Position numbers and translations under genes: made by a program. From Rugosibacter aromaticivorans (GTDB taxonomy: Bacteria; Pseudomonadota; Gammaproteobacteria; Burkholderiales; Rhodocyclaceae), in the NCBI RefSeq assembly GCF_000934545.1, contig NZ_CP010554.1, forward strand, positions 2,480,001-2,544,000: DNA of 64,000 bases, read 5' to 3'. The notes under the pieces are model-generated. The model searched no databases. It saw only the letters and a list, made by a program, of their open reading frames with translations, and was not told where the DNA came from. How positions within the stretch are numbered: position 1 is the stretch's first letter; each line of letters opens with the position of its first letter. This document shows positions 48,969 to 58,356 of the stretch, one piece after another.

Positions 48969-51665
48969 ATGTCCGTTACATCCATGTCCGCCACGCCTGA
49001 TGCGTCTTTAACTCCTGCCGACATTGACCCGCAGGAAACCCGCGAATGGCTCGATGCGCTGGCCGCCGTGATCGAAAAAGCAGGGCCGGAGCGTGCACAC
49101 TTTCTGCTTGAACAGTTGATCGCCGATAGCCACCGCGCAGGCATCAATATCCCCTACAGCGCCAATACGGATTACATCAACACGATCCCCGTCGGGCAGC
49201 AGCCCCGCATGCCGGGTGATCAGGAACTGGAGCACACCATCCGCGCCTATGCGCGCTGGAATGCAATGATCATGGTGCTACGCGCCAACCGTGACGATTC
49301 CGGCCTGGGTGGCCACATTGCCAGCTATGCTTCCGCCGCCACCTTGTATGACGTCGGCTTTAATCACTTTTGGCATGCGCCATCCGAAAATCATGGTGGC
49401 GATTTGGTGCTCTGGCAAGGGCATTCGTCGCCAGGCATTTATGCCCGCGCTTTTCTGCTCGGTCGCTTGACGGAGGATCAAATGGACAACTTCCGCCGTG
49501 AGGTTGATGGCAAGGGGCTTTCCAGCTACCCGCATCCATGGCTGATGCCGGACTTCTGGCAGTTTCCCTCGGTGTCTATGGGACTCGCGCCCTTGCAGGC
49601 GATTTATCACGCACGCTTCATGAAATATATGCAGGATCGCGGCCTGGCGACAACCGAAGGTCGCAAGGTCTGGGCCTTCATGGGCGACGGCGAGATGGAC
49701 GAGCCGGAATCCATGGGCGCCATTGGCGTGGCCGGACGCGAACGGCTGGACAACCTGATTTTCGTCATCAATTGCAATCTGCAGCGGCTCGATGGCCCAG
49801 TGCGCGGGAATGGCAAAATCATTCAAGAGCTGGAGTCTGATTTTCGCGGTGCGGGCTGGAATGTCATCAAGGTGGTTTGGGGCGGCTACTGGGATGCGCT
49901 GCTGGCGCAGGATAAAACCGGTCTGCTGCACCAGCGCATGATGGAATGCGTGGATGGCGATTACCAAACCTTCAAGGCAAAAGATGGCGCCTATGTGCGC
50001 AAACATTTCTTTGGCAAATATCCTGAACTCGCCAAAATGGTTGAGCACTGGTCGGATGCTGACATCTGGGCGCTTAATCGCGGTGGTCACGATCCGCACA
50101 AAATCTACGCGGCCTACGCCGCTGCGGTGGCGCATACCGGCAAGCCGACGGTGATTCTGGCCAAGACCATCAAGGGTTATGGCATGGGCCCTTCCGGCGA
50201 GGCGCAGAACATTACCCACCAGCAAAAGAAAATGGACAGCGATTCACTCAAGGCTTTCCGCAACCGCTTCAAGTTGCCGGTCAAGGATGACGACATTGAA
50301 AAACTGCCCTACCTCAAGTTCGCGGAAGGCTCGCCAGAACTGACTTACATGCGCGCACGGCGCGAGGCGCTGGGCGGCTTTACGCCCGCCCGCCGCCGCC
50401 GCGTCGAACCGTTGCCGGTGCCACCGCTGTCGGCTTTCGAGGCCTTGTTAAAAGCGGGCGGTGAGGGCCGCGAGTTCTCATCCACCATGGCGTTTGTGCG
50501 TGCGTTGAATGTGATGCTCAAAGACAAGGTGATCGGCCGCCGCGTGGTGCCCATCGTGGTGGATGAATCGCGCACTTTTGGCATGGAAGGCCTGTTCCGC
50601 CAGATCGGCATCTGGAATCAGGACGGGCAGAAATATGTGCCGCAAGATGCCGACCAGTTGATGTTCTACAAGGAAACCAAAGACGGCCAGATTCTGCAGG
50701 ACGGGATCAACGAAGCCGGTGCCATGGCCGACTGGATCGCGGCGGCAACTGCCTATTCAGTGCATGGCGTGCAGATGATTCCGGTGTATGTGTTTTATTC
50801 GATGTTCGGCATGCAGCGCACCATGGACTTGGTGTGGGCGGCGGGCGATCAGCGGGCGCGCGGCTTTCTCATCGGCGGCACGGCAGGACGCACCACGCTG
50901 AATGGCGAAGGCCTGCAACATGAAGACGGCCATTCGCATGTGCTGGCCAGCGCCGTGCCTAACTGCCTCTCATACGATCCGACCTTTGCCTATGAAGTCG
51001 CGGTGATCGTGCAGGATGGTTTGCGTCGCATGGTGGCAGAGCAAGAGGATGTGTTTTATTACCTCACGGTGATGAACGAAAATTACGAACATCCCGCCAT
51101 GCCGGAAGGCAGTGCCGAGAGCATTCTCAAGGGCATGTATGCATTCCGCAGGGGAGCTGCCTCCAACGGGCCACGCGTGCAGTTGCTGGGTTCGGGCACG
51201 ATCTTCCGCGAGGTCATGGCGGCAGCCGATTTGCTGCGCGAAGATTGGGGTGTGGAGGCTGATTTATGGTCTTGCCCGAGCTTTAACGAGCTGGCGCGCA
51301 ACGGGCAAGACTGCGCACGCTGGAACCTGCTGCACCCCACAGACACACAGCGCATATCGCATGTCACCGCGTGCCTCACGGATACCCGCGGGCCCATCAT
51401 CGCCGCCACCGATTACATTCGGCTCTATGCAGAACAGATACGCTCACTGGTGCCACGCCGCTACACCGTGCTGGGCACCGATGGCTTTGGCCGCTCTGAT
51501 ACGCGCGAAAAGTTGCGCCACTTTTTCGAGGTGAATCGTTACTGGATCACGCTGGCTGCACTGACTGCCCTGGCCGATGATGGCCAGATTGAACGTAGCC
51601 AGGTGGCTGCTGCGATTGCCAAATATGCGCTGGATGCCAACAAACCCAACCCGGTAAAGGTTTAA
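48969..51665 (+). CDS. aceE: Pyruvate dehydrogenase E1 component (homodimeric)
   Basis: 898 aa. The start ATG at 48969 has GAGGA 8-9 nt upstream. The text NTIPVGQQPRMPGDQELE, ASAATLYDVGFNHFWHAPSE, the thiamine diphosphate motif FMGDGEMDEPESMGAI with INCNLQRLDGPVRGNGKI, and AATAYSVHGVQMIPVYVFYS are standard for the gamma/betaproteobacterial AceE. It decarboxylates pyruvate and reductively acetylates the lipoyl groups of E2. First gene of aceE-aceF-lpdA, 3 bp before aceF. Confidence 0.97.
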   Translation: MSVTSMSATPDASLTPADIDPQETREWLDALAAVIEKAGPERAHFLLEQLIADSHRAGINIPYSANTDYINTIPVGQQPRMPGDQELEHTIRAYARWNAMIMVLRANRDDSGLGGHIASYASAATLYDVGFNHFWHAPSENHGGDLVLWQGHSSPGIYARAFLLGRLTEDQMDNFRREVDGKGLSSYPHPWLMPDFWQFPSVSMGLAPLQAIYHARFMKYMQDRGLATTEGRKVWAFMGDGEMDEPESMGAIGVAGRERLDNLIFVINCNLQRLDGPVRGNGKIIQELESDFRGAGWNVIKVVWGGYWDALLAQDKTGLLHQRMMECVDGDYQTFKAKDGAYVRKHFFGKYPELAKMVEHWSDADIWALNRGGHDPHKIYAAYAAAVAHTGKPTVILAKTIKGYGMGPSGEAQNITHQQKKMDSDSLKAFRNRFKLPVKDDDIEKLPYLKFAEGSPELTYMRARREALGGFTPARRRRVEPLPVPPLSAFEALLKAGGEGREFSSTMAFVRALNVMLKDKVIGRRVVPIVVDESRTFGMEGLFRQIGIWNQDGQKYVPQDADQLMFYKETKDGQILQDGINEAGAMADWIAAATAYSVHGVQMIPVYVFYSMFGMQRTMDLVWAAGDQRARGFLIGGTAGRTTLNGEGLQHEDGHSHVLASAVPNCLSYDPTFAYEVAVIVQDGLRRMVAEQEDVFYYLTVMNENYEHPAMPEGSAESILKGMYAFRRGAASNGPRVQLLGSGTIFREVMAAADLLREDWGVEADLWSCPSFNELARNGQDCARWNLLHPTDTQRISHVTACLTDTRGPIIAATDYIRLYAEQIRSLVPRRYTVLGTDGFGRSDTREKLRHFFEVNRYWITLAALTALADDGQIERSQVAAAIAKYALDANKPNPVKV

Positions 51666-51668
51666 GCC

Positions 51669-53036
51669 ATGTCTGACATTGTAGATATTCTCGTTCCTGC
51701 GATTGGTGACTTCACCGATGTGCCGATTATCGACGTGCTGGTCAAGGTCGGCGATGAAGTCAAGGTAGAAGATTCATTAATCACTGTTGAATCCGACAAA
51801 GCCACGATGGATGTTCCTTCGCCAGTGGCAGGCGTGATTAGCGAACTACGCGTCAAGGTAGGCGATAAAATTTCCGAGGGCGTGCTGGTGGCGCGCGTGA
51901 AAGTATCGAATCCTATAAAAATCGGCGCTGGTGATACGGCAGCATTGGTTGAAAAATCGGTTGAAACTTCAGCTGAAACTCCGGTCAAAACCCCTGCTGA
52001 AACGGCGCCAGCGGTCGCTGCGCCTGCCCCTATTCCAGCCCCCACGCCAACGGCAATAGCCGCACCCGCACCCTCAGCTGAATCATCGGCAACGCCAGGC
52101 ACTCACGCGCATGCCAGTCCCTCGGTGCGCGCCTTTGCCCGCACCCTGGGCGTGGATGTAGCCAAGGTTTCCGGCACGGGGCTTAAAGGCCGCATCACGC
52201 AGGCGGATGTGGAAGCCTTCGTCAAAGGCGTGATGACGGGTGCGGGCTCTGCCGCCGTAGCATCAGGACAGACTTCTGGCGGTCTCAACGGGCTCAATCT
52301 GCTGCCCTGGCCGACAGTCGATTTTGCCAAATTTGGCGCCATCGAATTGCGTCCGCTCTCCCGCATCAAGAAGATTTCAGGGGCGAATCTGGCGCGCAAC
52401 TGGGCGATGATTCCTCACGTCACACAGTTTGATGAAGCCGACATCACCGACCTGGAAGCCTTCCGCGTTGCGACCAATAAAGAGCTGGAAAAAAGCGGCG
52501 TCAAACTCACCATGCTGGCGTTTTTGATCAAGGCCGTGGTAAGCGCGCTGAAAAAATTTCCCGACTTTAACGCTTCGCTCGAAGGCCGGGGTGATGAACA
52601 GCGTCTGGTGCTCAAACAATATTTCCATATCGGCTTTGCGGCAGATACCCCCAACGGCCTGATGGTGCCTGTGTTGCGTGATGCCGATAAAAAAGGCCTG
52701 GCCGACATTGCCCGTGAAATGGGTGCGCTCGCGCAAAAAGCGCGCGATGGCAAACTAGGGTCTGCCGATATGCAGGGCGGCTGCTTTTCCATTTCCAGCC
52801 TGGGCGGCATTGGCGGTACAGCATTCACCCCAATTATTAACGCGCCGGAAGTCGCGATCCTTGGCGTCTCCAAAACCCAAACCAAACCGGTGTGGGATGG
52901 CGCAGCCTTTGTGCCTCGCCAGATGCTACCGCTGTCACTCTCTTACGATCACCGCGTGATTGACGGTGCTGCCGCTGCGCGGTTTACCAGCTATTTATCG
53001 GCCTTGCTGGTAGATATGCGCAAGGTGCTGTTATAA
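51669..53036 (+). CDS. aceF: Dihydrolipoamide acetyltransferase, pyruvate dehydrogenase E2
   Basis: 455 aa. One lipoyl domain (1-78, lipoylated lysine in VESDKATMDVPSP), an Ala/Pro-rich linker (about 80-145), a peripheral-subunit-binding domain (SPSVRAFARTLGVDVAKVSG then TGLKGRIT), and the catalytic domain ending with LSYDHRVIDGAAAARF. Only one lipoyl domain is present. The linker starts with IKIGAGDTAALVE, encoded by a dispersed-repeat copy at 51917-51945. Confidence 0.96.
   Translation: MSDIVDILVPAIGDFTDVPIIDVLVKVGDEVKVEDSLITVESDKATMDVPSPVAGVISELRVKVGDKISEGVLVARVKVSNPIKIGAGDTAALVEKSVETSAETPVKTPAETAPAVAAPAPIPAPTPTAIAAPAPSAESSATPGTHAHASPSVRAFARTLGVDVAKVSGTGLKGRITQADVEAFVKGVMTGAGSAAVASGQTSGGLNGLNLLPWPTVDFAKFGAIELRPLSRIKKISGANLARNWAMIPHVTQFDEADITDLEAFRVATNKELEKSGVKLTMLAFLIKAVVSALKKFPDFNASLEGRGDEQRLVLKQYFHIGFAADTPNGLMVPVLRDADKKGLADIAREMGALAQKARDGKLGSADMQGGCFSISSLGGIGGTAFTPIINAPEVAILGVSKTQTKPVWDGAAFVPRQMLPLSLSYDHRVIDGAAAARFTSYLSALLVDMRKVLL
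51917..51945 (+). repeat. Dispersed repeat copy inside aceF
   Basis: ATAAAAATCGGCGCTGGTGA then TACGGCAGC is read as KIGAGDTAA just behind the lipoyl domain, at the beginning of a flexible linker. Confidence 0.75.
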
Positions 53037-53055
53037 AACTTTACGGAGAAGATCA

Positions 53056-54948
53056 ATGAGTCAACTGGTTGAAGTGCGGGTTCCTGATATTGGTGATTTC
53101 AAGGACATCCCCATCATCGATCTTCTGGTGAAGGTCGGCGATAGTGTCAAGGTGGAAGATGCACTCATGACGCTTGAATCAGATAAAGCCACGCTGGATG
53201 TGCCCTCGCCCGTGGCGGGCGTGATCCATGAATTGAAGGTAAAGCTGGGCGATAAAGTCTCTACCGGTACTCCGGTGGCGATGGTGACGGTGGCCGATGC
53301 AGCCACCGTCACCGTGGCAGCCACGCTGAATCAAGAAGCCCCATCCTCCGCTGCTCAATCAAGTACACAACCAGAAGCTGCACCAAAAGTCTTGAGCCCG
53401 TCTCTGGGCGGCGCTGGTGATACGGCGGCACCGCCAAATAATCAGGCCGCTACGCCAACCCCCGCCCAGGCAGGGCGAACAGCGGCACACTTTTCTGGCA
53501 CCGCTGACATCGTCTGTGATCTGCTGGTATTGGGTGCAGGGCCGGGCGGCTATTCAGCAGCTTTTCGCGCGGCGGATATGGGTTTGAAAACCGTACTGGT
53601 TGAACGCTACGCCACCTTGGGTGGCGTGTGTTTGAATGTCGGCTGCATCCCCTCAAAGGCCTTGCTGCATGTGGCTGAAGTGATGGATGAAGCGGCACAT
53701 GCCAACACGCTAGGTATTCAATTTGCGGCCCCGACCATTGATCTTGACCGCCTGCGTGCGCACAAGGCAGGGGTTGTCAGCAAACTCACCACGGGCCTGG
53801 CCGGTATGGCCAAAGCGCGCAAGGTAGAGGTCGTGCGTGGGCTTGGACGCTTTCTGGACGCCACTCATCTTGAAGTGGAAACCACGACTGGCAACGCACA
53901 GGAAAAAACCGGCTCAACGCGCGTCATACGCTTTACGCAATGCATCATCGCGGCAGGCAGTGCGGCCATTCATTTGCCGTTTATTCCCGAGTCACCCAAA
54001 GACCCACGCATCGTTGATTCAACCGGCGCGCTCGAATTGCCATTCACCCCGAAGCGCATGCTGGTGATCGGCGGCGGCATTATCGGACTGGAAATGGCCA
54101 CGGTTTATGCCGCTCTGGGCGCCAAGGTGGATGTTGTCGAAATGCAAGACACCTTGATGCAAGGGCCGGATCGCGACCTGGTTGCAGTTTGGGAAAAGCA
54201 GAACGCCAGCCGCTTTGAGCGCATCATGCTCAAAACAAAAACAGTCTCCGTCGATTCGCAAGCGGATAGTCTGGTGGTTACCTTTTCGGGCAAAGAAGCG
54301 CCTAAAGAGCGGCAACACTATGACCTCATTCTGCAAGCCGCTGGCCGCGTGCCGAATGGCAAAAAAATTGATGCGGCCAATGCGGGCGTCATCGTGACTG
54401 ACCGTGGATTTATTCCAGTCGATAATCAGATGCGCACCAATGTGCCGCACATTTTCGCCATCGGCGATATCGTCGGCCAGCCCATGCTCGCTCACAAAGC
54501 CGTGCATGAAGCCCATGTCGCCGCGGAAGTCGCCGCTGGCATGAAGAGCTATTTCGATGCCCGCGTGATTCCCTCGGTAGCCTATACACATCCTGAAGTC
54601 GCCTGGGTTGGCGTGGGTGAAGACGAAGCCAAAGAGATCGGCCGCAAAGTCACCGTGGCCAAATTTCCGTGGGCTGCCTCGGGCCGCGCGATTGCCAACG
54701 GGGCGGAATACGGTTTCACCAAGCTCTTGTTCGATGCAGAAACACATCGCGTCATTGGCGGCAGCATCGTCGGACCCAACGCGGGTGACATGATCGGCGA
54801 AGTGGCGCTGGCCATCGAGATGGGAGCGGACGCAACAGACATCGGCAAAACCATCCACCCGCATCCCACGCTGGGCGAGAGCATCGGCATGGCAGCAGAA
54901 GTAGCGCACGGCAGTTGCACCGATTTACCGCCACCGCGAAAACGTTGA
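53056..54948 (+). CDS. lpdA: Dihydrolipoamide dehydrogenase with N-terminal lipoyl domain (PDH E3)
   Basis: 630 aa. A lipoyl domain (1-78, LESDKATLDVPSP) precedes a linker and the flavoprotein: FAD site LLVLGAGPGGYSAAF, redox disulfide GGVCLNVGCIPSKALL, NAD site MLVIGGGIIGLEMATVYAAL, and C-terminal HPHPTLGES active-site histidine. The lipoyl-E3 fusion is common in Neisseria and other betaproteobacteria. The linker (about residues 110-124) contains VLSPSLGGAGDTAA, encoded by the long repeat form shared with nrtB. GGAG precedes the ATG. Confidence 0.97.
   Translation: MSQLVEVRVPDIGDFKDIPIIDLLVKVGDSVKVEDALMTLESDKATLDVPSPVAGVIHELKVKLGDKVSTGTPVAMVTVADAATVTVAATLNQEAPSSAAQSSTQPEAAPKVLSPSLGGAGDTAAPPNNQAATPTPAQAGRTAAHFSGTADIVCDLLVLGAGPGGYSAAFRAADMGLKTVLVERYATLGGVCLNVGCIPSKALLHVAEVMDEAAHANTLGIQFAAPTIDLDRLRAHKAGVVSKLTTGLAGMAKARKVEVVRGLGRFLDATHLEVETTTGNAQEKTGSTRVIRFTQCIIAAGSAAIHLPFIPESPKDPRIVDSTGALELPFTPKRMLVIGGGIIGLEMATVYAALGAKVDVVEMQDTLMQGPDRDLVAVWEKQNASRFERIMLKTKTVSVDSQADSLVVTFSGKEAPKERQHYDLILQAAGRVPNGKKIDAANAGVIVTDRGFIPVDNQMRTNVPHIFAIGDIVGQPMLAHKAVHEAHVAAEVAAGMKSYFDARVIPSVAYTHPEVAWVGVGEDEAKEIGRKVTVAKFPWAASGRAIANGAEYGFTKLLFDAETHRVIGGSIVGPNAGDMIGEVALAIEMGADATDIGKTIHPHPTLGESIGMAAEVAHGSCTDLPPPRKR
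53385..53428 (+). repeat. Dispersed repeat copy inside lpdA (long 44-bp form)
   Basis: AAAAGTCTTGAGCCCGTCTC then TGGGCGGCGCTGGTGATACG and GCGG. Nearly identical to 7720-7764 in nrtB, but read on the other strand relative to the gene. Confidence 0.85.
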
Positions 54949-55002
54949 TTGTGATCATTACGATAACGGTGAACATTTCTTCGCCCTCCCGCGTATAACA
55001 CC

Positions 55003-55674
55003 ATGACGCAAGATGAAATGAAACAAGCGGTGGCGCACGCTGCGCGCGATTACGTGGCGGCGCATCTACCCGTGGGTGCCATTCTCGGTGTAGGCACCGG
55101 CTCAACGGCCAATTATTTTATTGATGCGCTCACCCCGATGAAAGATCGTCTAGGGGGTGTTATCGCTAGCTCAGAAGCCACGCACCAGCGGCTGGCAGGC
55201 CATGGCATGCTCGTGCTCGATCTGAACGATGTCGAGCACATCGGCATTTACGTGGATGGTGCCGATGAGATTGATGAAAGCCTGGCCATGATCAAGGGTG
55301 GCGGCGGCGCGCTCACGCGCGAAAAAATTGTCGCCGCAGTGGCGGATACGTTTGTTTGCATCTGCGATGCCTCGAAGCACGTTGCCACCCTGGGCCGTTT
55401 TCCGCTGCCGGTGGAAGTAATCCCGATGGCACGTGCCCATGTCGCGCGGCAACTTAGCCAATTGGGCGGCACGCCCAAGCTGCGGGAAGGCTTCATCACC
55501 GATAATGGTAACCTGATACTCGATGTGCATGGCCTGCGCATTAACCAACCCACGACGCTGGAAAGCCAGATTGATGGTATTGCCGGTGTCGTCAGTAATG
55601 GGCTCTTCGCCCGGCGTGGTGCCGATGTGCTGCTACTTGCCACGTCAAGTGCGGTTAAGGTGGTGAAACGATAG
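55003..55674 (+). CDS. rpiA: Ribose-5-phosphate isomerase A
   Basis: 223 aa starting [35 protein letters not shown], the active-site [20 protein letters not shown], and ALTREKIVA are present. It interconverts ribose-5-P and ribulose-5-P. It follows lpdA by 54 bp. Confidence 0.96.
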   Translation: MTQDEMKQAVAHAARDYVAAHLPVGAILGVGTGSTANYFIDALTPMKDRLGGVIASSEATHQRLAGHGMLVLDLNDVEHIGIYVDGADEIDESLAMIKGGGGALTREKIVAAVADTFVCICDASKHVATLGRFPLPVEVIPMARAHVARQLSQLGGTPKLREGFITDNGNLILDVHGLRINQPTTLESQIDGIAGVVSNGLFARRGADVLLLATSSAVKVVKR

Positions 55675-55775
55675 ACTATCGCTAGAACTTGGTGGACAAT
55701 GATGCCACTGAAAATAACTGCAACAATTCCTTCACAGTCCTTGCGTATAGTGATGAGAACATCAGAGGTGGCGAC

Positions 55776-56477
55776 ATGAGTCAACAACATATTCTCAAAA
55801 AATTTGATACCGATCTCGAAGACCTGCGTAGCCGTGTCTTGGCTATGGGCGGCTTGGTGGAACAACAATTCCTGCGCGCCATGGGAGGACTGGAAAGTGG
55901 CGACCTGAGCGCGATCGAGCAGATCATTGCCAATGATCACCTGGTTAACCGGCATGAAGTAGAGCTTGACGAAGCCTGCACGCACATCATCGCCCGACTG
56001 CAGCCAACGGCGGTTGATCTGCGCATGGTCATGACGGTAGTGAAAATCATCACTGACCTTGAACGCATTGGCGATGAGGCCAAGAAAATTGCCAAAATGG
56101 CGCGTGCTTTACACTCGGATAATCTACGCTCCGTTCCTCACATCGAGCTGCGGTCTACCGCCAATATCGCAGTGACCATGCTGAGAAAATCTCTCGATGC
56201 GTTTGCCCGCGTGGATGAAACGGTATCCTATGAAGTGGCACGACAGGATCGCGAAGTGGATGCCAGCTTCAAGGCAACGATGCGTCAGCTGATTACCTTT
56301 ATGATGGAAGATCCGCGCACCATTTCCAGCTCGCTGGATTTGCTGTTTGTCGCCCGCGCCATTGAGCGCATTGGCGATCACGCCAAGAATATTGCTGAAT
56401 ACGTCGTGTATATGGTCAAGGGGCGCGATGTGCGCCACATCGGGCTGGAAGCCCTGGAAAAAGAACTCTCGCAGTAA
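55776..56477 (+). CDS. phoU: Phosphate transport/signalling regulator PhoU
   Basis: 233 aa from the ATG at 55776, with GAGGTG upstream. The helical repeats with metal-binding (E/D)xxxD motifs are visible: MTVVKIITDLERIGDEAKKI and LLFVARAIERIGDHAKNIAE. PhoU restrains the PhoR-PhoB phosphate response through the Pst transporter, genes not in this window. A rho-independent terminator follows. Confidence 0.95.
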   Translation: MSQQHILKKFDTDLEDLRSRVLAMGGLVEQQFLRAMGGLESGDLSAIEQIIANDHLVNRHEVELDEACTHIIARLQPTAVDLRMVMTVVKIITDLERIGDEAKKIAKMARALHSDNLRSVPHIELRSTANIAVTMLRKSLDAFARVDETVSYEVARQDREVDASFKATMRQLITFMMEDPRTISSSLDLLFVARAIERIGDHAKNIAEYVVYMVKGRDVRHIGLEALEKELSQ

Positions 56478-56528
56478 GCCATCCTTTCACCCGCTCAACA
56501 CCCTTTAGTATCCTTTAGTCCCCCCCAA

Positions 56529-56561
56529 GGCTGCGTCGAGAAATTCACGCAGCCTTTTTTT
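56529..56561 (+). terminator. Rho-independent terminator after phoU
   Basis: GGCTGCGT (56529-56536) pairs with ACGCAGCC (56547-56554) around a 10-nt loop, followed by seven T residues. Confidence 0.85.
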
Positions 56562-56565
56562 GCCT

Positions 56566-56600
56566 GAAAATTCGGCGCTAGCGCTACGGAGGATACGGCG
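56566..56600 (+). repeat. Degenerate dispersed repeat copy
   Basis: GAAAATTCGGCGCTAGCGCT then ACGGAGGATACGGCG: the core with a few changes and a small internal duplication. It lies just behind the phoU terminator. Confidence 0.5.
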
Positions 56601-56642
56601 CGGGGAAGAAGAAATCGCCCCGCCAGACCCGCCATCTCAGCC

Positions 56643-56915
56643 TTAAGCTGCCGGGGGCACATAACCGCTGACTTGATCAGCGCCATCACCAAAGAAATGT
56701 TTTTGCACTTGCTCGGTTAAATATTTGCGATGCTGCGGGTCGGCCAGGCTCAAGCGGTTTTCATTGATGATCATGGTTTGCAGCTTGATCCATGCCTGCC
56801 AGGCTTCTTTGGATACACTCTCATACAGTTTTTTGCCCAACTCTCCTGGCATCGGGGGGAACTCCAGGCCTTCGGCTTCTTTACCGAGCTTGATGCAGTG
56901 AACCATGCGTGTCAT
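56643..56915 (-). CDS. yggX: Fe(2+)-trafficking protein YggX
   Basis: 90 aa starting [20 protein letters not shown]. The single conserved Cys7, [20 protein letters not shown] and [19 protein letters not shown] are diagnostic. It protects iron-sulfur clusters against oxidants. AAGGAA precedes the ATG. Confidence 0.96.
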   Translation of the reverse strand: MTRMVHCIKLGKEAEGLEFPPMPGELGKKLYESVSKEAWQAWIKLQTMIINENRLSLADPQHRKYLTEQVQKHFFGDGADQVSGYVPPAA

Positions 56916-57012
56916 GCTATTTCCTTTAAAGTTTCGTTGCCTTGAATACCACCGTCTTGCAAGTTTACTCTGAGAAACGTGGTGTGACTCATTGTCAGGC
57001 TCGTAGTCAACC

Positions 57013-58356
57013 TCATAGCGTCTTCACCAGAACTTTTGAACGGCGTTGCAGGTTATAAACCTCACGCCGCGCAGCGGGCAAAGCATCCACGCTGGATTCA
57101 ACAAAGCCACGCTCGATAAACCAGTGCGCGGTGCGTGTGGTGAGTACGAAAAGCTGTTTTAACTTCATTTTTCTTGCACGCGTCTCAATATAGGCACGCA
57201 GTTGATCGCCATACCCGCTACGCCGAAAATCAGGCATCACGGCAACACAGGCCAGTTCAGCCGACTTTGCATCGGTAAAAGGATAAAGCGCAGCACAACC
57301 AACCACCACGCCGTCATGCTCTACCAGAGAAAACCGGCTGACTTCCATTTCCAGCCGCTCACGACCACGCTTGACCAGCGTGCCATCGGCTTCAAGCGGC
57401 TCGATCAACCGCAAAATCGCCCCCACATCGTCAATCGTGGCATCACGCAACCGTGCCAGTGGTGCTTGCGTCATCACCGTACCCACGCCATCGCGGGTAA
57501 AGAATTCCATCAGCATCGCGCCATCTGATTGACGATCAAGAAAGTGTACACGCCCAACGCCCGCGCGACATGCCCGCACAGCACTGGGCAAAACGCGCGC
57601 AATTTCGGGTGCCTGCGCCTGCAAATATTTCCCCGCAATTTTTTGCGCTTCATCTGCCGTTAGCGCATCAATCAGCGCGCCTTTGGCATTCACCACGCCT
57701 GCTGCATCACACAGGTAAATCAATTTGTCCGCCTGCACAGCCACAGCCACGGCTTCGGCCACCTCCTCCCATGCCAGATTAAAAATCTCACCGGTAGGTG
57801 AGGCACTAATCGGCGTAATCAGCACCACATTTTCTTGCGCCAGATCAGCCTGTATTTCTTCGGCGATCACCTTGCGCACGGCACCTGTATATTGGAAATC
57901 AATACCATCTACCACGCCCACCGGCCGCGCCGTGACAAAATTGCCACCCGTCACACGCAAAAAAGCACCGGCCATCGGCGTATTGGGCAAGCCTTGTGAC
58001 AGCAAGGCTTCAATTTCGATGCGAGTCACGCCCATGGCGCGTTTAACGCATTCCAGCGCTTCGCCATCGGTCACCCGCAAGCCTTTGTGAAACCTGGGCT
58101 CCAAGCCGCGCATACGCATTTCAGCATCAATCTGCGGGCGTGCCCCATGCACGAGCACCAGCCGTATGCCCATGCTATCAAGCAACGCGATATCGTGAAT
58201 GAGTGCTTGTGCCGAACCTGTCTCGAGCACCTCGCCGCCAAACGCTATGACAAACGTACGACCACGAAACGCATGAATATAAGGTGCAGCTTGACGCACC
58301 CAAGCCACTAACCGCGCATCTGTATCGGGTTGTGCGCCACGAATATCCAGTGTCAT
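57013..58356 (-). CDS. argA: N-acetylglutamate synthase
   Basis: 447 aa. An amino-acid-kinase-like domain ([27 protein letters not shown]) is followed by a GNAT acetyltransferase domain with [20 protein letters not shown] as the acetyl-CoA loop. It is the first step of arginine synthesis, usually feedback-inhibited by arginine. It overlaps the end of the polyphosphate phosphotransferase gene by 4 bp. Confidence 0.95.
   Translation of the reverse strand: MTLDIRGAQPDTDARLVAWVRQAAPYIHAFRGRTFVIAFGGEVLETGSAQALIHDIALLDSMGIRLVLVHGARPQIDAEMRMRGLEPRFHKGLRVTDGEALECVKRAMGVTRIEIEALLSQGLPNTPMAGAFLRVTGGNFVTARPVGVVDGIDFQYTGAVRKVIAEEIQADLAQENVVLITPISASPTGEIFNLAWEEVAEAVAVAVQADKLIYLCDAAGVVNAKGALIDALTADEAQKIAGKYLQAQAPEIARVLPSAVRACRAGVGRVHFLDRQSDGAMLMEFFTRDGVGTVMTQAPLARLRDATIDDVGAILRLIEPLEADGTLVKRGRERLEMEVSRFSLVEHDGVVVGCAALYPFTDAKSAELACVAVMPDFRRSGYGDQLRAYIETRARKMKLKQLFVLTTRTAHWFIERGFVESSVDALPAARREVYNLQRRSKVLVKTL

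Noticed and set aside
49278..50225. Minus-strand frame of 315 codons within aceE
   Set aside because: It is antisense to conserved AceE motifs and has no family resemblance.
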